64,000 nucleotides of DNA from Arthrobacter pascens (lineage in GTDB: Bacteria > Actinomycetota > Actinomycetes > Actinomycetales > Micrococcaceae): assembly GCF_030815585.1 (NCBI RefSeq), contig NZ_JAUSWY010000001.1:3720001-3784000 (forward strand), written 5' to 3'. Below the pieces are notes generated by a model. It was not told the origin of the DNA. It did not search any database and saw only the letters and a program-made list of their open reading frames with translations. Shown here in pieces: positions 8,418-16,931 of the stretch (positions within the stretch are counted from its first letter, which is position 1; each line of letters begins with the position of its first letter). Position numbers and translations under genes: made by a program.

Positions 8418-9271
8418 GCTCGGGACTCCTTGCTCCGCAGGCCCAAGAGCCCGATCAGGATGGTGGTGAGAACCAGGACCGGCGCCAGGGCCATCCAGGG
8501 TGCCTCGTGATAGAACGGGAAGGCTTCGGTGATCATCAGCCCCAACTCCGGCGTGGGCGGGCGGACACCGATCCCCACGAACCCCAGCGTGGACAGTGCA
8601 AGGATGGATGAGCCTACGCCGAAGGTCGCCATGGTGGTCAGGAGCGGGCGCAGCTCAGGGAAGAGGTGCCTGCGTACGATGTGAACGGGGCCGAGCTGGA
8701 GCAGGCCCGCGGATTCCACCGCAGGGCCGGCCAGGACCAGTCCGCTCCGGGCGCGCACCATCCGGAAATACTCCACCCACTGCGACAGTGCCAACCCCAG
8801 GCAGAGAGTCCAGAGGTCACCGTTGGCGATGGCCGAGACGACGAGAACCACCAGCAGGGCCGGCAGCGCGATGAACACCTCAGACAGGCCGTGCAGCACC
8901 GAATCGACCCAGCCGCCGCGCCAGGCGGCAGCTATGCCCGCCAGTGTTCCGAACAGCAGGGCAGCGCTGACGCACAGCACCGCCATTACGAGGGAGAGCT
9001 GGGCGGCGTGGGCCAGCCGCGCAATGACACTGCGGCCCAGGTGGTCACGGCCAAGCGGTTCCGCGGGTCCCGGTGGCTCCAGGAACCTGGACAGGTCCTG
9101 AAGCGCGTGATCCGGCCAGACCAGCGGTCCGGCTACCGCGAAAGCGACCAGGCCAGCCAGCAGCGCTGCGGAAATGAGCTGGGTTGCTGTGCCGTCGGCC
9201 AGCCATTGCGGCCGTTGGGAGACTCGGGCTGGTCCGGGAGAAAGTTCTTGCATGGCGACGCCGTTCGTCAC
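8414..9271 (-). CDS. ABC importer permease, DppC/NikC type
   Basis: 285 residues. An N-terminal membrane segment (LISAALLAGLVAFAVAGPLV) precedes the GRDHLGRSVIARL segment characteristic of DppC/OppC/NikC proteins, followed by four to five further membrane segments and the EAA-type coupling region (PAVESAGLLQLGPVHIVRRH). It forms the translocation pore with the permease at 9268-10293. Its start overlaps the upstream permease stop by four bases; an internal ATG at 9253 is an alternative. Confidence 0.92.
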   Translation of the reverse strand: MTNGVAMQELSPGPARVSQRPQWLADGTATQLISAALLAGLVAFAVAGPLVWPDHALQDLSRFLEPPGPAEPLGRDHLGRSVIARLAHAAQLSLVMAVLCVSAALLFGTLAGIAAAWRGGWVDSVLHGLSEVFIALPALLVVLVVSAIANGDLWTLCLGLALSQWVEYFRMVRARSGLVLAGPAVESAGLLQLGPVHIVRRHLFPELRPLLTTMATFGVGSSILALSTLGFVGIGVRPPTPELGLMITEAFPFYHEAPWMALAPVLVLTTILIGLLGLRSKESRA

Positions 9272-10293
9272 AGTACTGCCTCCTTGTGGCGGGGCCGGGG
9301 ATCCACAGCCGCCGTTGCCAGGTCAACGACCGTATTCATGGCAACCACCATGAGCGCAAGCGCCAGCGCTGCGGCCTGGATCATGGGGATGTCCCGCCAG
9401 AAGATTGCATGGACCAAGGCATGCCCCAGGCCTGGCCAGGCGAAAAGGCTTTCCACCACCACAACGCCTTCGATGAGAACCAGCACCTGCACCCCGACGT
9501 AGGCGATCAAGGTCACGCCGGTGTTCCTGCAGACGTGCCGCAGGAACACGAGCCAACTGCCAATGCCCTTGGTGGCGGCGAAGCGCACATAGTCCGATTG
9601 CCGGATCTGTGCCATCGCGTCGCGGGTCACCCGGGCGAACAGCCCGGAGAGGCCGACTGCGAGCGTTGCCGCAGGGAGCACGATGTTGTTCGCCTCTCCA
9701 TGGCCAGCGGCGGGGAGCACGCCCAGATGAACCGAAAACAGCAGGATCAGGGCCAGTCCGAGCAGGAAGGGCGGCAGCGCCCGTGCGGCGGAAACCCAAA
9801 CTGTCGTCAGTCGGTCAAGGATGCCGCCCGGCCGGGCCGCTGCCAGGGCTCCCACCGTCGCCCCGACGATCAATGCAAGAACCAGCGCGGCCACGGCCAG
9901 CTGCAGGCTGCTGGCGAGGTGAAGCCCAAGCTCCCCGGCCACGCTTGCCCCAGTGACCAGGGAATTGCCCAGGTCAAGGGAGGCCAGGCCAGCCAGCCAG
10001 TCCACAAGCTGGAGCCAGACCGGCCGGTCAAGCCCCAGCTCAGCGCGGACGCTGTCCGCTGACGCAGCAGTCACCTGGTCATAGCCGTAGCGGCCAGCGG
10101 CAATCCGAAAAGCGATATCCCCGGGGAGGCTTTGGACGATGGCGAAGCAAGCGGTGGAGACGAGTAGAACTACCCCTGCCGCCTGGATGGCGCGGCGGCC
10201 CAGAACGCTTGCCGTGGCGGCCAGGGCGGGAGGGACGGCGAACCTTCTTAAGGCACTGTTGGAGGCGCGGGGTTTAGCGGTCGATAAAGTCAT
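9268..10293 (-). CDS. ABC importer permease, DppB/NikB type
   Basis: 341 residues with the DppB/OppB/NikB layout: an N-terminal helix (AIQAAGVVLLVSTACFAIVQ), an external region with PGDIAFRIAAGRYG, then five membrane segments and the coupling loop RQSDYVRFAATKGIG. The start at 10293 is preceded by AGGAGAG, 13 bases after the binding-protein stop. It pairs with the NikC-type permease. Confidence 0.92.
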   Translation of the reverse strand: MTLSTAKPRASNSALRRFAVPPALAATASVLGRRAIQAAGVVLLVSTACFAIVQSLPGDIAFRIAAGRYGYDQVTAASADSVRAELGLDRPVWLQLVDWLAGLASLDLGNSLVTGASVAGELGLHLASSLQLAVAALVLALIVGATVGALAAARPGGILDRLTTVWVSAARALPPFLLGLALILLFSVHLGVLPAAGHGEANNIVLPAATLAVGLSGLFARVTRDAMAQIRQSDYVRFAATKGIGSWLVFLRHVCRNTGVTLIAYVGVQVLVLIEGVVVVESLFAWPGLGHALVHAIFWRDIPMIQAAALALALMVVAMNTVVDLATAAVDPRPRHKEAVL

Positions 10294-10306
10294 GTTGTCC
10301 GCTCTC

Positions 10307-11857
10307 CTACTTGGCCCAGGTCAAGCCGCTAAGACGCCACGAGCGCTCCAACGGATCCAGGATGAGGCCTTCAATCCGCGGGCTGACCACGGCGCTCTGC
10401 CGGTACCAGGCCACCGGGATGACGGGCAGCTGGGTCTGCAGGATGTCGGTTACTTTTCGGCGGGACTCCGCTGCGTGGTCGGCGTCATGGCCGCTGGCCA
10501 GGGCGTCGAAAGCTGACGTGAGCGCGGGGTCGTTCCAGCCCATGGCGCCATAGTCGCCACCTTCAGGGGCAAAATCATCGGCGAGGGTTACCAGGGCGTC
10601 GGGCACCAGTGCATAGTTACGGGAGTAAAGCGCCAGCTCCAGCGACCCGTCCTTGTGCCCGGCCGGAATTTCACTGGAGTTACCCACCTTTACGTCCAGG
10701 GCAATGCCCAGTTCCTTCAGCTTCGCTTGGATCGCGGTGGCCAGGACGGGCAGTTCCGGACGGTCCGGGAAAGTTCGCAAGGTGACCGAGAATTTCTTGC
10801 CATCGCGTTCCAGAGTGCCGTCGCTGCCCGGGACCCAGCCGGCGTCGGCCAGCAGCTCCTTGGCCTTGGACGGGTCGTGTTCCAACGGTGTGGCAGATTC
10901 CTGGTGCCAGTCTGGCAGCGATGGCGGGAAGAGCTGCGTGGCCGCCATCTCGGGGTCCCGCAACAATGCTGTTGCCATTGATTCACGGTCCAGGGCCATG
11001 CTTATTGCGCGCCGAACCTGGACGTCGCCCAGAACGTCATGGCCGGAGTTGACCTTGAGCAGGATGGCCCGGGGCAGGGTCACGTCGGCAATGTTCAGCT
11101 TGCCTGCCTGCTTGATCTTCTGAAGGCTGGTGGGGTCCATGCCGAAGGTGACGTCTGACTGGGCGCTTTCGGCCATCAGCGCCCTGCTCTCGGATCTCCC
11201 CACGGCCTGATACGTGACCTCGGATATCTCCGGTTTTTCGCCGCGCCACTGCTCGAATGCCGCCAGTTTGATGTTTGCAGGCGGCTCGAGCTGTGTCACC
11301 CGGTATGGTCCTGAACCTACTACCTTGGTCACTGCCTGGTCCGGGCCGTAGGAGCTGGGGGCGAGGATCTGGGTGCTTGTGTGGGCCAGCACCGCCGGCA
11401 GGGGAGCAAACGGCTCCGTCAGGTCCACGCGGACAGAATTGCCTTCGGCAGAGATCGCCTTGAGGGGAACCGTCGCCAGCGGAGTGCCAGCCTTGCCGTG
11501 TGCCGTGTTTAGCGCGGCGGCTGCCACGTCAGCTGTGACCTCCGTACCGTCATGAAAGAGGGCACCGGAACGGAGCGTGAGCGTCCAGGACAGTCCGTCG
11601 GCGGAGGCGGTCCAGTTGTCGGCCAGTCCCGGTTGGAGGACGCCCTTGGAATCGGCGTCGACAAGGGTTTCTGCCACCTCCAGACGTGTGAACAGGCCAC
11701 CAGCCGTCGAAGGGTCCAGGCTGTGGAACTCAAACTGCCCCACCACCCTCAGCGGCTGGTTAGCTGCCGGAGTGTCCTTGCCCGCACCGGCGCACCCCGC
11801 AATCATCAATAACGCGACGGCGGATGCCCCCGCCACCCTCATCCTCTGCCAACCCAT
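10307..11857 (-). CDS. ABC importer substrate-binding lipoprotein, family 5 (peptide/nickel type)
   Basis: About 516 residues: a signal peptide with lipobox LLMIAGCAG (Cys near residue 22), then a family-5 solute-binding fold (LRVVGQFEFHSLDPSTAGG; ALLFHDGTEVTADVAAAALN-like entry motif; VVGSGPYRVTQLEPPANI). It is membrane-anchored and outward-facing and delivers substrate to the two permeases downstream. The start at ATG 11857 is chosen because AGAAGGAAAC lies just upstream and the signal peptide begins here; the open frame reaches 16 codons further without a signal. A Fur-family-like palindrome at 11912-11932 upstream hints at metal control, which would fit nickel, zinc or metallophore uptake. 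Confidence 0.92.
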   Translation of the reverse strand: MGWQRMRVAGASAVALLMIAGCAGAGKDTPAANQPLRVVGQFEFHSLDPSTAGGLFTRLEVAETLVDADSKGVLQPGLADNWTASADGLSWTLTLRSGALFHDGTEVTADVAAAALNTAHGKAGTPLATVPLKAISAEGNSVRVDLTEPFAPLPAVLAHTSTQILAPSSYGPDQAVTKVVGSGPYRVTQLEPPANIKLAAFEQWRGEKPEISEVTYQAVGRSESRALMAESAQSDVTFGMDPTSLQKIKQAGKLNIADVTLPRAILLKVNSGHDVLGDVQVRRAISMALDRESMATALLRDPEMAATQLFPPSLPDWHQESATPLEHDPSKAKELLADAGWVPGSDGTLERDGKKFSVTLRTFPDRPELPVLATAIQAKLKELGIALDVKVGNSSEIPAGHKDGSLELALYSRNYALVPDALVTLADDFAPEGGDYGAMGWNDPALTSAFDALASGHDADHAAESRRKVTDILQTQLPVIPVAWYRQSAVVSPRIEGLILDPLERSWRLSGLTWAK

Positions 11858-11911
11858 TTTTCCGTTTCCTTCTGATCGCGAAGCCTTAATAGTTCGACCT
11901 AACACTCTAGA

Positions 11912-11932
11912 TGCAAACCATTATCATTAGCA
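11912..11932 (-). promoter_or_regulatory. Possible Fur/Zur-family operator
   Basis: On the minus strand the region holds TGATAATGGTTTGCA inside an imperfect palindrome TGC-TAA...TTTGCA. This resembles the 7-1-7 boxes of Fur-family metal regulators (TGATAAT-N-ATTATCA), with four of seven right-half positions matching. It lies 55-75 bases upstream of the binding-protein start, an operator distance. Which regulator would bind is inference. Confidence 0.4.
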
Positions 11933-12086
11933 ATTGAGTCTTGGGGAAGGATTTCCAGATGGGGTGGCTCGCAAGGCAGCGGATGCGGCTAGGACTTCAC
12001 GCTCCGACTAACTTCGGAAAGACGCTCGGAACCTGAAGCAGGTCGGCGACACGCCGGACAGTGTGTGGTTGCCGGCGCACGTACGA

Positions 12087-12120
12087 CTGACGGCCGCCCC
12101 GTTGCCGGGGCGGCCGTCAG
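12087..12120. terminator. Hairpin terminator downstream of DJ-1/PfpI gene
   Basis: A perfect 14-bp stem, CTGACGGCCGCCCC at 12087-12100 pairing with 12107-12120, with a 6-base loop. It lies 20 bases past the stop of the gene at 12140-12919. There is no strong T run on that strand. Confidence 0.7.
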
Positions 12121-12139
12121 TTTCAGTGCGCTGTTGGTG

Positions 12140-12919
12140 TTAGTGCTCCGCTTCTGCCGCTGCCTTCTTCTTGGCGTTTTTCTCGGCGTCCTTTCCTGCA
12201 CGCAGAGCCTCCGCATCGTGCTGCTCCTCGGCTTTTTCCTGGTGGATAACCTCTGCCAAGAGCTTCTCCATCTCCTTGGCCACGCCGGCGGCCGAGGCCG
12301 GGTTCTGGCCGGTCACCAGCCGGTCGTCAACCACGACCTTCTCCTCAAAAACATCAGCGGAGACGTGTGTGGCACCCTGTTCCTCAAGTCGGTCGGCCAA
12401 GAAGAACGGGATGACCTTGTCCTTCCCTGCGGCAACCTCCTCGTCGTTGGTGAAGGCGGCGACCTTCCTGCCCTCGACGAGCCGCAGTCCGTTGGCCAGT
12501 TCTACGTTCACAAGCCCGGCCGGTCCATGGCAGACCGCGCCCACCACACCGCCGGCGTTGTAGACGCTGGACAGGAGCTTCTGCAAGCCTTCGCTGTCCG
12601 GGAAGTCCCACATGGTGCCGTGGCCTCCCACCAGGTAGACGGCGTCGTACTGATCGGGATCAACGACGTCGACGCGGGCAGTGTTGTAGAGACCGGCGCG
12701 CGTGGTCTCGTCCTCCGTGAAGGCGACCTGGATAGGATCTTTTGAGTCCACTTCGTCGCGCGGCGGCTGGCCGCCCTGGATGGACGCGAAGTCTACGAAA
12801 TGCCCGGAATCCTTGAAGACCTTCCAGGGATGTGCAGCCTCGGCCACGTTGTAGCCGGTCTTCTCTCCCGTATCGCCGATCTCGGAAACGCTGGTCAGTA
12901 CCATGAGGATTTTCTTCAT
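12140..12919 (-). CDS. DJ-1/PfpI-family protein (class I glutamine amidotransferase-like, Hsp31 type)
   Basis: About 259 residues. The DJ-1/PfpI core shows the nucleophile elbow GAVCHGPAGLV with the reactive Cys, an earlier YLVGGHGTMWDFP loop, and the conserved acidic residue region GEKTGYNVAEAAHPW near the start, as in Hsp31/HchA-like glyoxalases and chaperones. It probably detoxifies methylglyoxal or protects proteins under stress in the cytosol. A Lys/Ala/Glu-rich C-terminal tail (KNAKKKAAAEAEH) is not part of the core. Start ATG 12919 has AAAGGAAC before it. It appears monocistronic. Confidence 0.9.
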   Translation of the reverse strand: MKKILMVLTSVSEIGDTGEKTGYNVAEAAHPWKVFKDSGHFVDFASIQGGQPPRDEVDSKDPIQVAFTEDETTRAGLYNTARVDVVDPDQYDAVYLVGGHGTMWDFPDSEGLQKLLSSVYNAGGVVGAVCHGPAGLVNVELANGLRLVEGRKVAAFTNDEEVAAGKDKVIPFFLADRLEEQGATHVSADVFEEKVVVDDRLVTGQNPASAAGVAKEMEKLLAEVIHQEKAEEQHDAEALRAGKDAEKNAKKKAAAEAEH

Positions 12920-13118
12920 GAAGTGTTCCTTTCGTCTAACTTCCACCCTACGCCCAGCCCATTTTCGGGCCTTCCCTCCCCGTCTTGGACGGTGGCAGTC
13001 GTCTGCGCCTCGAAGCGCCCGTACGGGGCTTCCTCGGTCCCGGTCAGATATTTAACCCGGCCCGGCTAACGGCCCGTTGCACCCGAGAAAGCGCCCCCAG
13101 GACGATTGCACTCACGCC

Positions 13119-13853
13119 TCAATCACGGGGTCGCATGAGCGGTGGGTTGAGCACAGCCCGCGTGGGCTGGCCCGCTGCCGGGCGGGCTGCTGCGGCCAGC
13201 CGGAAAAGCGCGGCGGGACGGCCCGCGTCTCCTGTTGTCATCCGCCCGGTGTCTTGCAAGAAGTCGGGCGTACCCGTTGCCTTGCGATGGAAGTTCCGGG
13301 GGTCAAGACGCGTTCCCCAGACGGCCTCATACACGGCCCGGAGCTGGGCAATGGTGAACTCGTCGCCGCAAAAAGCCGCCGCCAGGGGCGAGTATTCCAG
13401 CTTTGACTTCGCCCGCTCCACCGCGTCGGTCAGAATCCGCTCATGATCAAAGGCGAGCTGTAAATCGCCATTCAGGACATGACGGACGGGGTACCAGGCC
13501 GCGTGCTCGGCGTCGCTCCCTGCCGCCAGAACCGGAAAGTCGGGAGCGAGCAGCAGATGGGCGACAGTGAGAACGTCCCCGCGCGGGTCGCGGCCCTTGG
13601 GGCCATAGCTGCCTAATTGCTCCAAATGGCCCGGGTGATGCCCGACGCCCGTTTCCTCCGCAAGTTCCCGGCCCGCCGCCTCCAGCAACTCCTCGCCGGC
13701 CAGGATGAATCCGCCCGGGAGGGCGAGCCTGCCGCGGAACGGATCGATGAGGCGGGTGATAAGCAGAACGTTCAGCCCGCCGTCGCGCACGGTGAGGGCG
13801 ACGACGTCGACAGTCACCGGAAATCGCGCCGGTGCCGGATGGGTTTCAGTCAT
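13119..13853 (-). CDS. NrtR-type Nudix transcriptional regulator
   Basis: About 244 residues with a Nudix domain followed by a winged helix, the NrtR (NAD-metabolism regulator) layout. The Nudix box at residues 48-70 is a full match to GX5EX7REUXEEXGU (GGFILAGEELL then GRELAEETGV), so hydrolase activity may be retained. The C-terminal part holds the NrtR signature FTIAQLRAVYEAVWGTRLD followed by PRNFHRK (about 165-190). A promoter-like TTGTCA-17-TACGAT ends six bases before ATG 13853, which suggests a leaderless message and supports this start over the GTG-type frame upstream. A palindromic operator at 13871-13891 covers the -35 and spacer, so it should repress itself. The same palindrome occurs twice before the SPFH/NAD-kinase-like genes. 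Confidence 0.9.
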   Translation of the reverse strand: MTETHPAPARFPVTVDVVALTVRDGGLNVLLITRLIDPFRGRLALPGGFILAGEELLEAAGRELAEETGVGHHPGHLEQLGSYGPKGRDPRGDVLTVAHLLLAPDFPVLAAGSDAEHAAWYPVRHVLNGDLQLAFDHERILTDAVERAKSKLEYSPLAAAFCGDEFTIAQLRAVYEAVWGTRLDPRNFHRKATGTPDFLQDTGRMTTGDAGRPAALFRLAAAARPAAGQPTRAVLNPPLMRPRD

Positions 13854-13870
13854 GAAGCCATCGTAGGTAC

Positions 13871-13891
13871 TTATCGTCACCTTGACAATAA
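13871..13891. promoter_or_regulatory. NrtR-like operator in front of the Nudix regulator gene
   Basis: A 9-3-9 inverted repeat, TTATCGTCA-CCT-TGACAATAA, with one half-site difference. It lies 18 bases upstream of the Nudix regulator start and overlaps its likely -35 element. The same motif recurs at 15777-15797 and 15822-15842. Confidence 0.75.
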
Positions 13892-13919
13892 TTCCGCAAC
13901 GGTTCCAAAGACGCCAAAA

Positions 13920-13949
13920 CGCCGCGGACCCGTAATGGTATCCGCGGCG
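13920..13949 (-). terminator. Terminator of the flotillin gene
   Basis: Stem CGCCGCGGA (13920-13928) pairs with TCCGCGGCG (13941-13949) around a 12-base loop; on the minus strand TTTTGG follows. It separates the flotillin gene from the Nudix promoter, so the two minus-strand genes are likely separate units. Confidence 0.75.
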
Positions 13950-14005
13950 CTTTGTTGGCTCTGACCGGATCTATCCGGCGGAATCGTCCTTCAGTCCAGG
14001 ACTGA

Positions 14006-15502
14006 TCACTGTGGTCCGGCTGGTTCTTTGACGGCGCCATTTCCGGTGCCCCGGCTGTCTGCGACGGGGGTAGATTTGCCGTAGCCCTTGAGCATCTCGA
14101 TCACATCGAAACCGGTGGTGTCCTTAAGCATCTGCGCGGTCTGCTGTACACCAGAGGCAACGTTCTTGCTCATCTGGCCTGCACCATCGTTAGAGATGAC
14201 CGTCATGTTGCTGATCGCGCTCATCGGGGCGGCGATCTCCCTGGCAATGGAAGGCAGAACCTCCAGAAGCTTGTTCAGGATTGCCGCCTCATTGAACTCG
14301 CTGTACGCCTTGGCCTGGGCCTCGATGGCTTCTGCTTCAGCCCTGCCGCGAAGACCAATGACGTCAGCTTCTGCTATGCCCTTGGTCTTGGTGACCTCAG
14401 CCTCAGCAAGGCCACGGATCTTGTTGATTTCAGTCTCGGCATTGCCCTTGGCGGTATTAGCTGCTGCCAGAGCCTTCGCTTCGACCTCATTGCCGGCGGC
14501 CTTGAGCTTTCGGGTTTCGAGTTCAGCCGCCGCTTCAACTTTCGTGGCTTCCGAGATGCGGGTACGGCGGGAAAGATCAGCCGCGGCTTCGGTTTCAACC
14601 TTGTACTTGGCAGCGTCGGCGGGCTTGCGGACCTCGATGTCGAGTTCCTTTTCGCGAAGCTCCGCCTGACGTGCCACGACCTGCTGATTCTTGAGGATAA
14701 TCGCTTGCTGCTGATCGGCGTGGGCAAGCGGACCGGCGGCGTCAGCTTCCGCCTGGCGGGCATCCGTTTCCTGCTTCAGTTCAGCGCGGCGCAGAGCCAG
14801 CTTCTGCTCAGCTTCAGCCGTCTTCTGATCCGCGAGCGCCTTCGCTTCCGCAGCTTCACGCTGGGAGTTCGCTTCGGCAATGCTTGCGTTCCGGGCAACC
14901 AGGGCAGCCTCGGGACGGCCGAGGTTCTTCAGGTAGCCGCCTGCGTCGTCCACAGACTTGATCTGAAAGGTATCGATGACCAGACCCTGGTTGGTCATCG
15001 AATGCTCGGCTTCTTCCTTCACGGATGCTGCGAACTGAGCACGGTCCTTGATGATCGCGTCAACGCTCAGCGTGCCCACAATGGAACGCAGGGAGCCCGA
15101 GAGGGTCTCCTGGGTGTAGTGATCAATTGCGTCCTGTTGGTCAAGGAAACGCTGGGCTGCCTTGCGGACGGAGATCTTGTCACCGCCTACCTTTACTTGG
15201 GCTACGCCAGCCAGTTTGAGCTGGATGCCGTTGTTGGAGATGGCTTCGATGGTGACTTCAACCTGGCGCGAGGACAGTGAGATATGGCTGACGCGTTCTG
15301 TAATCGGGTTGACGAACGCCCGATTGTTAATGATGACGCGAGACTGATCATCGGACGTTTCATCAGTTGTGTTCGGGTCGCTCTTGCCGGTGATGAGCAT
15401 GGCCTCATTAGGCTTGGCGAACCGGATGCTGGATGTGTAGAAGATGAATCCTGCGATGAGTAGGACGGCAAGTATGCCCCCGCCGATCAGCATTACTGTC
15501 AT
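14006..15502 (-). CDS. Flotillin (SPFH membrane scaffold protein)
   Basis: About 498 residues. One N-terminal membrane anchor (LIGGGILAVLLIAGFIFY), an SPFH/band-7 domain (about 25-200, starting RFAKPNEAMLITG), a long Ala/Glu-rich coiled coil (about 210-400, repeats such as RGLAEAEVTKTKG), and a flotillin-type C terminus (NKLLEVLPSIAREIAAPM). Flotillins oligomerise at the inner membrane and organise microdomains. ATG 15502 is chosen because AGGGGGAAC lies six bases before it and the anchor begins here; the open frame upstream is Arg-rich and unlike the family. It is divergent from a second, soluble SPFH gene at 15862, with two NrtR-like boxes between them. Confidence 0.93.
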   Translation of the reverse strand: MTVMLIGGGILAVLLIAGFIFYTSSIRFAKPNEAMLITGKSDPNTTDETSDDQSRVIINNRAFVNPITERVSHISLSSRQVEVTIEAISNNGIQLKLAGVAQVKVGGDKISVRKAAQRFLDQQDAIDHYTQETLSGSLRSIVGTLSVDAIIKDRAQFAASVKEEAEHSMTNQGLVIDTFQIKSVDDAGGYLKNLGRPEAALVARNASIAEANSQREAAEAKALADQKTAEAEQKLALRRAELKQETDARQAEADAAGPLAHADQQQAIILKNQQVVARQAELREKELDIEVRKPADAAKYKVETEAAADLSRRTRISEATKVEAAAELETRKLKAAGNEVEAKALAAANTAKGNAETEINKIRGLAEAEVTKTKGIAEADVIGLRGRAEAEAIEAQAKAYSEFNEAAILNKLLEVLPSIAREIAAPMSAISNMTVISNDGAGQMSKNVASGVQQTAQMLKDTTGFDVIEMLKGYGKSTPVADSRGTGNGAVKEPAGPQ

Positions 15503-15684
15503 TGTTCCCCCTATTGATGTGTCGGATCGCCATGGAAATAGCCGATCCTTGAACCCGCGGCGTTCATGTGGGCAGGCGCCACTTTTGGAACTCGGTGCCG
15601 TCTCCTCATGACGCCGGGCGCCTTCCATCAAACCTTACGTCTAGCGGACGATCCATAGTCATGGCGTCGGCTGGAGCAAATAGC

Positions 15685-15775
15685 TAGTCACCAGGACGTT
15701 CAGCTCGCCGTCGCGCACAGTGATGGCGACGGCGTCGACAGTCACCCGGGTTCGGAATCGATGCCATCTGAAGTA
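15685..15775 (-). pseudogene. Remnant of the 5' end of a second NrtR-type Nudix regulator gene
   Basis: The minus strand encodes VTVDAVAITVRDGELNVLV, which matches residues 13-31 of the intact Nudix regulator (VTVDVVALTVRDGGLNVLL). DNA similarity to 13770-13880 extends outward to an identical-class operator at 15777. The frame shifts between the possible start codon and VTVD, and after LNVLV the sequence no longer matches, so only about 20-30 codons remain. The piece keeps its own upstream operator, which now serves the SPFH gene in the other direction. It marks a past duplication or deletion. Confidence 0.75.
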
Positions 15776-15776
15776 T

Positions 15777-15797
15777 TTATCGTCACCTTGACGATAA
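15777..15797. promoter_or_regulatory. NrtR-like operator A before the SPFH/NAD-kinase-like genes
   Basis: Perfect 9-3-9 palindrome TTATCGTCA-CCT-TGACGATAA. It contains TTGACG, which with TACGCT at 15812 (18-base spacing) forms a plausible promoter toward the SPFH gene, so binding here would cover the -35 element. Confidence 0.78.
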
Positions 15798-15821
15798 ATC
15801 AGGCAGAGCCCTACGCTCTGG

Positions 15822-15842
15822 TTATCGTCAAAGTGACGAAAA
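15822..15842. promoter_or_regulatory. NrtR-like operator B before the SPFH/NAD-kinase-like genes
   Basis: Second palindrome, TTATCGTCA-AAG-TGACGAAAA, with two mismatched outer positions. It begins 45 bases after operator A (about four helical turns), ends 19 bases before the SPFH start, and covers the expected transcription start. Confidence 0.75.
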
Positions 15843-15861
15843 TATAAGCGAGGAGCACCCC

Positions 15862-16922
15862 ATGGCCAGCATCAAGCGCTACCCCTGGATCAGCCACTTC
15901 CTGGGCAGCCCCACCGGCTACGTCGTCCACCTTCAAAAGGGCCAGGTCAGGCACCAGGGGGTGGGCCAGGCGTTCTGGTTCCGTCCGGCGAATTCCGTGC
16001 TCAGCGAGGTCCCCGTGGATGACCAGGAACTGCCCACGCTCTTCCACGCCATCACCCGGGACCACCAGGACGTGAGCGTCCAGGCTAACGTGACCTACCG
16101 CTTCGTCGACCCCGTGGCCGTCTCCAACCGGCTCGACTTCGGCCTCCAACCGACCGGCTTAGCGCCAGCCACCGGGAAGGAACAGGTGGCCACGATCATC
16201 GGCCAGCTGTGCCAGAGCCACGCGATCGATCAGATCGCGACCACCACCCTCGCCGAAGCACTTGAGCGCGGGGTCAGCCAACTCCGCGCTGTCCTATCCG
16301 AAGCGCTCCGCACCGACACCCGGCTCCTGTCCACCGGCATCGAAGTTCTTGGGGTGCAGGTCCTGGCGGTCCGGCCAGAGTCCGACGTCGAGCGGGCGTT
16401 GCAGACGCCGGTCCGCGAACAGCTCCAATCCGAAGCCGACCGGGCCGTGTACGAACGCCGGGCAGTCGCCGTGGAGCGCGAACGAACCATTTCCGAGAAC
16501 GAAATGGCGAGCCAGATCGAACTGGCCACCCGGCGCGAACACCTGGTCGCCCAGGAAGGCGCCAACGCACGCGCCAAGCTGAGGAGAAAGCTGCCGCAGG
16601 ACTCATCGAGGCGCAGGCCTCGGCCGAACGCCAAGGCATCAGCGCCTCAGCCGAAGCCAACCAGATCAGGTTGGTAGGCGAGGCAGCCGCAGCACGCGAG
16701 GCCGCCACCATGGAGGTCTACCAGGGCATGGAACAGGCCACCCTTCTGGCGCTGGCCCTGCGCGAGGCGGCAGGATCACTGCCCAACATCGGGAACCTCA
16801 CCATCACCCCGGACCTCCTGAGCGGGGCGCTTGCCGGACTGTTCCGGGAGCCTGCAGGCGGCATCATGCAGGGCACTGAAGCCCGTATCGCGGCCGGGAC
16901 AGCCGGCAGTGCCGAGAAGTAG
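15862..16922 (+). pseudogene. Soluble SPFH (band 7) protein gene with a one-base frameshift
   Basis: The SPFH domain begins without any membrane segment (RYPWISHFLG, then GYVVHLQKGQVRHQG) and continues through DVSVQANVTYRFVDPV and TGIEVLGVQVLAVRP to a coiled coil. At about 16577-16582 the frame is lost: the zero frame goes on with ARAKLRRKLPQDSS and stops at 16677, while the next frame carries the expected continuation (EEKAAAGLIEAQASAERQ, then EVYQGMEQATLLALALREA) to 16922. One missing G in CTGAGGAG explains it; the repaired protein would be 353 residues. ATG 15862 has GAGGAGC before it. It could be a real inactivation, a sequencing error or, less likely, a recoding site. Nine bases separate it from the NAD-kinase-like gene. 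Confidence 0.85.
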
Positions 16923-16931
16923 GACCCCGTC

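Noticed and set aside
16570..16590. Programmed ribosomal frameshift in the SPFH gene
   Set aside because: No slippery heptamer or internal Shine-Dalgarno at a suitable distance; a simple one-base loss is more economical.
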